A stretch of DNA of 7,586 nt from Methanobacteriota archaeon (GTDB taxonomy: Archaea > Halobacteriota > Bog-38 > Methanoflorentales > Methanoflorentaceae), in NCBI GenBank assembly GCA_003170935.1, contig PMYA01000075.1, forward strand, positions 1-7,586, given 5' to 3'. A program made the translations under genes and the position numbers. This document shows positions 1 to 5,114 of this stretch, one piece after another. Every line of letters begins with the position of its first letter. Positions within the stretch are counted from its first letter, which is position 1. The notes under the pieces are model-generated. The model ran no database searches and had not been told where the DNA came from. It worked only from the letters and a program-made list of their open reading frames with translations.

Positions 1-1
1 A

Positions 2-142
2 TTATATATATCGCTTTGCTCGTTTGTAGACGCTGCTCTCGCAACACAAGCTCGAGGCGACAGCATCAACGCCGAGAAGGGCCCATGCTCTGAATCGGAA
101 GCCCCGTCTGCAACGAAGGCTTTCAAGAGATACTGCTTATAA
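2..142 (+). other. Open frame at left edge, possible IS200/IS605 TnpB tail (doubtful)
   Basis: A frame open from the window edge runs 46 codons to TAA at 140-142. Its last part reads roughly RGDSIN..KGP..SESEAPSATKAF. This resembles the poorly conserved C-terminal tails of IS200/IS605-family TnpB proteins, which often carry a GD... stretch followed by EAPS/EAGS-like residues; the DNA GGAAGCCCCGTC near 98-109 is also reminiscent of their right ends. The catalytic domain and zinc ribbon would lie outside the window, so nothing diagnostic is visible. It could equally be non-coding sequence upstream of moaA. Resemblance is from memory only. Confidence 0.15.
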
Positions 143-152
143 AAGAAAGCAC

Positions 153-169
153 GGGCGGCGCGAACGCCC
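153..169 (+). other. Small GC-rich hairpin upstream of moaA
   Basis: GGGCG at 153-157 can pair with CGCCC at 165-169 across a seven-base loop. It lies ten bases before the moaA TATA box. It has no following T-run, so it is not an obvious terminator. It could be the end structure of an upstream element or a chance hairpin. Confidence 0.25.
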
Positions 170-178
170 AGATCGATG

Positions 179-190
179 TTTATATAAAAT
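179..190 (+). promoter_or_regulatory. Archaeal TATA box of the moaA transcription unit
   Basis: TTTATATAAAAT is a near-consensus archaeal TATA box. Its centre lies about 31 bases before the ATG at 216, so transcription should start within a few bases of that ATG, giving a leaderless or nearly leaderless mRNA. There is no Shine-Dalgarno before the ATG, which agrees with this. It probably drives moaA and the genes after it, to 2341. Confidence 0.7.
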
Positions 191-215
191 AACATCGGTA
201 TATTTGTAATTGAGC

Positions 216-1145
216 ATGATTGACTCGTTTCATCGTCCAATCAAAAGCCTGCGCATTTCCTTGACGCGCAAATGCAACCTTAAGTGCCTATATTGCCACG
301 AAGAGGGAGAACTACGTAGTGCTCAGCCGTATGAGATCTCTGTGGCTGAAATAGCCAAAATCGCTCGAATCTGCCACCACGAGGGCGTAACGAAGGTCAA
401 GTTTTCGGGCGGGGAGCCGCTATTGCGCAAAGATCTAAGCGAGGTTATTAAGGCGCTGCCTCCTTTCAAAGATGTTTCAATGACGACCAACGGTCAACTC
501 CTCGAGGAGCGGATAGGCGATCTAAAAGGACTTGACAGGGTAAACGTGAGTGTAGACACGTTTAATCCCGCCACCTACAAGAGACTCACCGGGGGGGATA
601 TCGAAAACGTAGTGCGCGGACTCGACGCGGCGCTCGAAGCAGGTCTGACACCTGTCAAGATCAACATGGTGGTTATAGACGGAATCAATGATCACGAGAT
701 TGGAGATATGATCCGGTATGTGCGTGGAAAAGAGATGGTTTTACAGCTGATCGAACTAATGGACTTCAAGGAACACTCGGAGCTCAGGGCCTCTAATCTA
801 CGAGTCATAGAAAGCACTCTAGAGGGACTTTCAGACAAAACGACGACGAATACTTTGCATAACAGAAAGAAGTTCAAGATCAATGACGCTGAAATTGAAA
901 TCGTACGCCCCGTAGACAACACAGAGTTTTGTATGAACTGCAACAGGCTACGAGTGACCTCGGACGCAAAGCTTAAGCCTTGTCTTCTCAGAAATGACAA
1001 CATTGTCGATGCACGGGGCATCGATCAAGTTTCAGACGCTCACGCGTTAGAAATTATCATGAAAGCTGTCAGACGGAGGGAGCCATATTATAGACCAAGA
1101 CCAATTGACGGAGCTTATAGTCGACGGAAAGCGGATACCTATTAA
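216..1145 (+). CDS. moaA: MoaA, GTP 3',8-cyclase (molybdopterin synthesis), radical SAM
   Basis: Converts GTP to 3',8-cyclo-7,8-dihydro-GTP, the first step of molybdopterin or tungstopterin cofactor synthesis; MoaC acts next but is not in the window. The radical SAM cluster motif CNLKCLYC (C20, C24, C27) and GGEP (65-68) are present. The second [4Fe-4S] site that binds GTP is seen as FCMNCNRLR...C (C239, C242, C256). At 309 residues it has normal archaeal length. I chose ATG 216 over the in-frame TTG at 210 because archaeal MoaA proteins begin with a short (M)xD+hydrophobic stretch just before RPI..LRISLT, and because the TATA box spacing fits. The usual family core ends near RRREPYY; about 17 further residues, rich in Arg, overlap the next ORF. 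The C-terminal Gly-Gly known to be functional in bacterial and human MoaA is not seen. Identity is firm; the exact C-terminus is less so. Confidence 0.93.
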   Translation: MIDSFHRPIKSLRISLTRKCNLKCLYCHEEGELRSAQPYEISVAEIAKIARICHHEGVTKVKFSGGEPLLRKDLSEVIKALPPFKDVSMTTNGQLLEERIGDLKGLDRVNVSVDTFNPATYKRLTGGDIENVVRGLDAALEAGLTPVKINMVVIDGINDHEIGDMIRYVRGKEMVLQLIELMDFKEHSELRASNLRVIESTLEGLSDKTTTNTLHNRKKFKINDAEIEIVRPVDNTEFCMNCNRLRVTSDAKLKPCLLRNDNIVDARGIDQVSDAHALEIIMKAVRRREPYYRPRPIDGAYSRRKADTY

Positions 1146-1257
1146 CCAGTTTGTCCAAGACGTTTTTGCTGGAGTAATAGGTGGCGTTCTAATGTCTATT
1201 CACGGCGTTGAAGACGATTGGAAGCTCGTAGAAATAAAGATTAAGCACAACGATTAG
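1105..1257 (+). CDS. Small conserved-looking archaeal protein, 50 residues
   Basis: A 50-codon ORF in a different frame from moaA, overlapping its last 41 bases and ending five bases before the next gene. The product reads as a compact protein: two short beta strands (ELIVDGKRIPI), an amphipathic helix (NQFVQDVFAGVIGGVLMSI) and a final strand (WKLVEIKIKH). The pattern 'L.V.GK.I.-N.FV...-G.....L.GV-.W....I.I' matches, from memory, a family of roughly 50-60-residue uncharacterised proteins in methanogens and other Euryarchaeota. TTG 1105 is the best visible start, but no Shine-Dalgarno is well placed for it; GGAGGGAG at 1075-1082 is 22 bases away and would fit an unusual ATT at 1087. Translation may be coupled to moaA. 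No function can be assigned. Without this ORF the 117 bases from 1146 to 1262 would be empty. Confidence 0.6.
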   Translation: MTELIVDGKRIPINQFVQDVFAGVIGGVLMSIHGVEDDWKLVEIKIKHND

Positions 1258-1262
1258 TTTTC

Positions 1263-1994
1263 ATGGAGCTTGATTCGCTCATCGAAACACTAGAAGCAAT
1301 TGCCCCTCCTGAACTCGCTGATCCGATCGATGCGGGACGAATAGGCCTAATATCCCGCGGGCGGGAGAATATAAACGTAATAACTGTTGCTTTGGATCCA
1401 ACAGCTAACGTTATTCAAAATGCGATACAAACTAACGCTGATATACTGATCACTCACCACACACTAATTTGGGATCCCATCACTAAGGTTCCTTTAAGTA
1501 TTCAAAACCAGCTCACGCTCATATTGGAGAACGATTTATCGTTGTACGTCTTGCATACCAACTACGATGCAGCACCTGGGGGAGTCAACGACGTTTTGGC
1601 ACAGCTCCTCGGATTATATGACATCGAACCTTTTGGCATCGGACGAATTGGCTCCATTAGACCGATCAGCACGCTGGATTTCGTAAAGCACGTAGCGCAA
1701 AAACTGGATACACCCGTCCAGTTCGTCGGCACGCGCGACATCCAAAAAGTCGCAGTGATTGGCGGTAGTGGCTTTGATGCGACTGACCAAACAATCGCAG
1801 CTGGTGCTGATGCACTTCTTTCAGCCGAACTGAGGCATGCTGCTATTCGCCGCGCGGAAGGGCACCTTTCTCTAGTAGATGCAACGCATTACGCGACAGA
1901 AGTGCCGGCAATGAAGGTCCTAGCCCAGCGTTTGGGCGGCACTTTCATTGACGACAAACCAAAGCTCAGCAGTTTTGCTTACCAAGTCAAATGA
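1263..1994 (+). CDS. NIF3/DUF34 family dinuclear-metal protein
   Basis: Member of the NIF3-like family (YbgI in Escherichia coli, MJ0927 in Methanocaldococcus), widespread toroidal hexamers with a two-metal centre. The biochemical role is unsettled: GTP cyclohydrolase I-like activity or metal handling have been proposed. The metal ligands are all visible: ITHH (H65, H66), D102 in YDAAPGGVND, and H209 and E213 in DATHYATE. The glycine-rich VIGGSG (165-170) begins the C-terminal half, as in relatives. At 243 residues it has the short form's normal length, without the inserted PII-like domain of longer bacterial forms. It starts five bases after the 50-residue ORF. There is no Shine-Dalgarno, and an A/T-rich element (GAAATAAAG, 1231-1239) lies about 27 bases before the ATG, so a private leaderless transcript is possible beside readthrough from moaA. 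Family is firm; function is open. Confidence 0.92.
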   Translation: MELDSLIETLEAIAPPELADPIDAGRIGLISRGRENINVITVALDPTANVIQNAIQTNADILITHHTLIWDPITKVPLSIQNQLTLILENDLSLYVLHTNYDAAPGGVNDVLAQLLGLYDIEPFGIGRIGSIRPISTLDFVKHVAQKLDTPVQFVGTRDIQKVAVIGGSGFDATDQTIAAGADALLSAELRHAAIRRAEGHLSLVDATHYATEVPAMKVLAQRLGGTFIDDKPKLSSFAYQVK

Positions 1995-2044
1995 CGACCC
2001 TTACCACAGCAAAGAGACGTACGTGATGCACAGAAGAGGCCCCC

Positions 2045-2341
2045 TTGTTTTCAGATGCGTTTAAACGACAAATTGAACTAAAATACGGCAATCGAGGAAA
2101 AAAAGGACTTGAGATAGCTGGAGAGATGCGTGTAAAACGCTACCAGGACTTTTATGTCGTCGTAGGGGAGACTGACGAATACATCGTTGAGGAGGCCCTG
2201 TGCACCTGTAATGACTTTTTGTTCAACTCTTCGCGAAATGTAGTAAAATGCAGCCATATGATTGCTGTTGAAATTGCAGAACAGGAAGGCTTAGTTGATG
2301 TTATAGACGCGTGGTATCATGAGGTGCGCCCATTAGTATAA
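2045..2341 (+). CDS. Small SWIM zinc-finger protein
   Basis: A 98-residue protein whose C-terminal half carries a SWIM zinc finger, CxC-x13-CxH: C53, C55, C69 and H71. SWIM domains bind zinc and take part in DNA or protein contacts. Stand-alone archaeal SWIM proteins have been proposed as partners of RecA/RadA paralogues, but nothing here tests that. The N-terminal half (FKRQIELKYGNRGKKGLEI) is basic, then a beta-rich stretch (YQDFYVVVGETDEYIVE) leads into the finger, and a helix with VIDAWYHEV closes it. The start is TTG 2045: GAGG at 2036-2039 lies five bases before it, and no in-frame ATG exists until residue 28. It lies 50 bases after the NIF3 gene on the same strand and converges with the AIR-synthase-like gene, only 28 bases apart. 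Confidence 0.85.
   Translation: MFSDAFKRQIELKYGNRGKKGLEIAGEMRVKRYQDFYVVVGETDEYIVEEALCTCNDFLFNSSRNVVKCSHMIAVEIAEQEGLVDVIDAWYHEVRPLV
2098..2104 (-). terminator. Possible T-tract terminator for the hisH operon
   Basis: Seven A on the plus strand give a T7 tract on the minus strand, about 265 bases past the stop codon of the AIR-synthase-like gene and inside the opposing SWIM gene. Archaeal polymerase can terminate at such tracts. It is equally just lysine codons in the SWIM gene, so this is weak. Confidence 0.15.
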
Positions 2342-2369
2342 CACAGCCTTACTATTCGCAAAGCGGCGA

Positions 2370-3704
2370 TCAGCAGCTCACGTCGGGGAGTTTTTTACCT
2401 GTCTGCAGATATTCAATCATCTTTTGCTTCTTGCTGATAGCCCGTTCCGCAGCCAAGTCGATGCGAGCGCGCATCAACTCAATTTCTCGGTCGTCTGCTT
2501 GTTCGCCAACGACTTTTTTCACAGGGGTATAAGCTGATTCGCGGAACTTTGGCGTGAGGGCAAACGATTGTCCGCCCCGTAGCACTTCAGCACCGCGCCC
2601 TTGTGCTATGTATCCAACCTCATCGACTTTGATGATGCCCGCCAATGCGCTTTTTATCGTCGGTCCAAGCTCAGCAGGGGCAACCAAAAGAAGCGAATCT
2701 ACAGAGACGCCCATGTAATCGATCTGTAGATCGTCGAGCATCCTCAAAACCACTGGGTTAATGAGGCGTCGTACCTTCTCTTCTTCAAAGACGATTTTCA
2801 CCTGCGCTGTTTTTGATATTTCCTCTGCGTCTCCTCGTATGCCTCCGTTTGTAACGTCGGTCATCGCGTGTATCTGAGTGACCAAGCCAGTCTGTATCAA
2901 CTTGTTACAAGCGTGAAGAAACTTCAAGTTCAACGTTTCCTGTACCACTTCTGGACGACCGTTGTACAACGCTGCGGCTGTTATGGTTCCCCCTCCTGCG
3001 CCTTCTGTCAACAAAATTATGTCACCGATACGAGCATTGACACGCGCCGTTAAGCCTTTTTCACTGGCTACTCCAACTCCCCCAACACAGCCGGTAAGTC
3101 GGTCACCTATCACCATGTCCCCACCGATTCGTAAGGTGCTACCAGTGATTAGCGGTACACTCATGACTTCAGATACCGCCCCGATTCCTGCGGTATAGTC
3201 AAAAACCTTTGAGATATCACCGTCATCAGCCAAGTGAATGTCTGAGAACAAAGCAACGGGCTGCGCACCCATAACATAGAGATCCCGCAGTGACGCACGG
3301 GTTACGTGGAACCCAGCAAGAAATGGAAAATCGCTCAAGCGTGAGTGCATTCCGTCTACGGTAACGACAACCAGGTCTCCGTGGGCCTTCACCACCCCCG
3401 AATCATCAAGCTGATCGGAACCAACAATAGCACTTGTTTTGCCGATGATGCTCGCTATTTTTTCATGTACAAAGAAGTCGCCGGAGCCCCGTGAACCGAC
3501 ACCGAAATTGCCCATTGTGACTCCGGAAAGTTCTCGTTCGCAAAGAGTCCGTTGCGCTTCATCAACAACCGCTTGAGCTAAACGGAGCGCTTTTTCCCTC
3601 GCAATGTCACGTACTTCCAATATTCGCTCGACCAGCGTGAGCTCGATGTCTTTTCGTGCTATTCCGCGCCTCAGCGCTGTTTTCGCATATCCTTCGAGAT
3701 CCAT
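2370..3704 (-). CDS. AIR-synthase-related (PurM/SelD/HypE fold) protein
   Basis: A 444-residue member of the PurM/SelD/HypE/ThiL superfamily, which bind ATP and phosphorylate or activate a substrate. The N-terminal helical part (1-60) starts MDLEGYAKTALRRG. The AIRS N-domain follows, with the nucleotide and metal site SDQLDDSGVV (96-105) and TVDGMH (115-120). The C-domain includes the glycine-rich GAGGGTITAA and MTDVTNGGIRGDAEEIS (281-297), the counterpart of the HypE/SelD 'D.T.GG' loop. A charged helical tail (about 395-444) ends in Cys. It is longer than true HypE, SelD or PurM (about 320-350 residues) and fits an uncharacterised archaeal family near 440 residues. The ATG at 3704 overlaps the hisH stop by one base (TAATG) with GGAG upstream; this is preferred over GTG 3710. 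Coupling to hisH is clear, but the substrate is unknown. Confidence 0.85.
   Translation of the reverse strand: MDLEGYAKTALRRGIARKDIELTLVERILEVRDIAREKALRLAQAVVDEAQRTLCERELSGVTMGNFGVGSRGSGDFFVHEKIASIIGKTSAIVGSDQLDDSGVVKAHGDLVVVTVDGMHSRLSDFPFLAGFHVTRASLRDLYVMGAQPVALFSDIHLADDGDISKVFDYTAGIGAVSEVMSVPLITGSTLRIGGDMVIGDRLTGCVGGVGVASEKGLTARVNARIGDIILLTEGAGGGTITAAALYNGRPEVVQETLNLKFLHACNKLIQTGLVTQIHAMTDVTNGGIRGDAEEISKTAQVKIVFEEEKVRRLINPVVLRMLDDLQIDYMGVSVDSLLLVAPAELGPTIKSALAGIIKVDEVGYIAQGRGAEVLRGGQSFALTPKFRESAYTPVKKVVGEQADDREIELMRARIDLAAERAISKKQKMIEYLQTGKKLPDVSC
2391..2396 (+). terminator. Possible T-tract terminator for the moaA-SWIM run
   Basis: TTTTTT follows 50 bases after the SWIM stop codon, just inside the 3' end of the opposing gene. 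Archaeal RNA polymerase stops at such tracts. No strong hairpin precedes it. Weak support, but it is the first T-run after the operon. Confidence 0.3.
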
Positions 3705-4324
3705 TAACACAACTCCACGAAGTTCTTTAATATTCGAAAACCGACCGTTGAAGACTTCTCTGGGTGGAATTGTGTGCCAAAGACGCTTCCGCTGGCAATA
3801 ACAGCGGCAAAATCGGCGCCATAGTTAGAAGTTGCTACAGTATGACTGCCCGGTTCTACATAATACGAATGGACAAAATAGACGTACCCGCCGTCGACAT
3901 CTTTGACCAACGCGTTTTCCTTTATTACCTCTAAGCGATTCCATCCCATATGAGGGATCTTAAGCTTTTCAGAGGTTTTATCGAAGTTAAATCGCTTGAC
4001 GTGACCTTGCAGGAGGTTTAACCCCTCGACTGGCCCGCCTTGAAGCTCTCCCTCGTCGCTCACAGTCAGTAACATCTGCATGCCCAAGCAGATCCCCAGT
4101 ATGGGCGTACCTTCGTCAACAGAATGCAGCAATGCTCTTTTTATTTTTTGCACGTTCTGCATGCCGCTCTTAAACGCGCCAACGCCGGGGAGCACCAATC
4201 CGTCTGCGCTGCCAAACCGAGTGGAGTCGGAAGTGACTTCGACTTGTGCTCCTGCGCGCTCGAGGCCGCGCATTGCGCTTCTTATGTTCCCTAAACCGTA
4301 ATCGATTACAACAATTCGCTTCAT
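3704..4324 (-). CDS. hisH: HisH, imidazole glycerol phosphate synthase glutaminase subunit
   Basis: Class I glutamine amidotransferase that hydrolyses glutamine and channels ammonia to HisF, which forms imidazole glycerol phosphate and AICAR in histidine synthesis. The catalytic triad is complete: C79 in GICLGMQ, H187 and E189 in QFHPEKS. HisH-specific stretches are also present: DYGLGNI (8-14), PGVGAF (46-51), PHMGWN (124-129) and YFVHSYY (149-155). At 206 residues the length is normal. No other his gene is in the window, so its partner hisF must lie elsewhere; hisH is instead coupled by TAATG to the AIR-synthase-like gene. It has its own TATA box about 60 bases upstream and only a weak Shine-Dalgarno-like AGGCTGAG just before the ATG. 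Confidence 0.96.
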   Translation of the reverse strand: MKRIVVIDYGLGNIRSAMRGLERAGAQVEVTSDSTRFGSADGLVLPGVGAFKSGMQNVQKIKRALLHSVDEGTPILGICLGMQMLLTVSDEGELQGGPVEGLNLLQGHVKRFNFDKTSEKLKIPHMGWNRLEVIKENALVKDVDGGYVYFVHSYYVEPGSHTVATSNYGADFAAVIASGSVFGTQFHPEKSSTVGFRILKNFVELC

Positions 4325-4381
4325 AACTCAGCCTGAAAACTGGACTTTTACGATCGTTCAATTCGGCAATATGTTCCCTAC

Positions 4382-4394
4382 GGTATATATTAAG
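4382..4394 (-). promoter_or_regulatory. TATA box of the hisH operon
   Basis: On the minus strand CTTAATATATACC forms a good archaeal TATA box. Transcription should start about 25-27 bases on, near 4361-4365, leaving a leader of about 40 bases before the hisH ATG at 4324. Confidence 0.6.
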
Positions 4395-4570
4395 GCCCTT
4401 CAAAAAAAATCGCCGTCAACGCAGGAATGAACATTGGACCAAAACCTACAAAACACGCAGGATGTCACTTACATCGCGGGGTCTTAGGAGAGGCTTATTT
4501 CGACTAAGCGACGTACGAGGCGCTCTTTTGTGTCAACATAGAGATGCGGGCGTATTAAACTGCAGTCAGC

Positions 4571-4579
4571 TTAATATAC
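4571..4579 (+). promoter_or_regulatory. TATA box of the DUF151 gene
   Basis: TTAATATAC lies about 27 bases before the start codons at 4599/4602, so the transcript could begin at the start codon itself. A Shine-Dalgarno (GAGGT, 4592-4596) is also present and would be lost from such a transcript; an earlier TATA-like GTATTAAAC at 4551-4559 would retain it. Which is used cannot be settled by eye. Confidence 0.45.
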
Positions 4580-4601
4580 AGCAAAAGTATTGAGGTAAAT
4601 G

Positions 4602-5051
4602 ATGGGAGATGAAGTAATTGCCGTCGAGATTAAAGGCATTTACATGATCAGCACTACTACTGGCCATGCGCCAGTAGTGTTGTTAACGGACGACGGGCAC
4701 CGTTTCTTACCGATATACATCGGTATCTCTGAAGCAATCTCCATCAGCGCGGCCTTAAATGGGGAGGTCCCATCTCGCCCAATGACACACGATTTGATAA
4801 TGTCGATACTCGAAAACTTTGAAGCGAGCATCGTGACGGTTGTTATAGATGACGTAGACGAAGGCATATATTTTGCCCAGCTCTCGATAAAGGTTAATGG
4901 GACCGAAAAACAACTCGACGCGCGTCCGAGCGACTGCATTGCGCTCGCGATCCGATCAGACACGCAAGTGCTCATACGACGCTCTATTCTTGATGATGGC
5001 GCAATAAGCAAAGATGAGCTCGACATCAAAGAGATGGATCTCTTCATGTAG
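4602..5051 (+). CDS. DUF151 / bifunctional nuclease family protein
   Basis: Member of the DUF151 (DNase-RNase, 'bifunctional nuclease') family, named for plant and bacterial proteins with reported nuclease activity; the role in Archaea is not established. Family signatures are visible: PVVLLTDDGHRFLPIYIG (24-41), the R-P-M-T-H-D-L turn (59-65) and DARPSDCIALAIR (106-118). The 149-residue product is a single domain with no UVR motif, which some bacterial relatives carry. Two ATGs stand in tandem, 4599 and 4602; I chose 4602 because GAGGT at 4592-4596 is then five bases away instead of two. It ends 63 bases before the polymerase gene on the same strand. A perfect 9-bp inverted repeat lies inside its 5' part (4656-4678). 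Family call is firm, precise start uncertain by one codon. Confidence 0.9.
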   Translation: MGDEVIAVEIKGIYMISTTTGHAPVVLLTDDGHRFLPIYIGISEAISISAALNGEVPSRPMTHDLIMSILENFEASIVTVVIDDVDEGIYFAQLSIKVNGTEKQLDARPSDCIALAIRSDTQVLIRRSILDDGAISKDELDIKEMDLFM

Positions 5052-5083
5052 TGGAATGATGCCCACTGCAGGTCCTCGCCACG

Positions 5084-5092
5084 TTTATCTAA
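5084..5092 (+). promoter_or_regulatory. TATA box of the DNA polymerase gene
   Basis: TTTATCTAA centred about 27 bases before the ATG at 5115 predicts a leaderless polymerase mRNA. No Shine-Dalgarno precedes that ATG, which agrees. Readthrough from the DUF151 gene is also possible. Confidence 0.5.
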
Positions 5093-5114
5093 TATCAAAA
5101 GCCTTCGTGTATTA

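Larger units (their letters stand above)
4325..4601. other. Divergent intergenic region between hisH and the DUF151 gene
   Basis: These 277 bases hold a promoter on each strand near its ends and no convincing gene. The longest forward reading from an ATG in the middle (4427) gives only 26 codons of unremarkable composition. A 5-bp hairpin, GCTTA 4493-4497 with TAAGC 4505-4509, is too short to mean much. I saw no tRNA or snoRNA-like pattern. Confidence 0.5.

Noticed and set aside
2355..2372. Selenocysteine at the TGA ending the AIR-synthase-like gene, given its SelD-like fold
   Set aside because: Readthrough adds only five residues before TAG, no selenocysteine element is seen nearby, and the protein is not SelD itself.
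4170..4403. 77-codon minus-strand ORF over the start of hisH
   Set aside because: It is Arg-rich, overlaps the hisH promoter and coding start in another frame, and looks like a shadow of hisH.
4427..4507. 26-codon ORF in the hisH-DUF151 intergenic region
   Set aside because: An AGGA lies too close to the ATG, the product has no recognisable pattern, and it is short enough to be chance.
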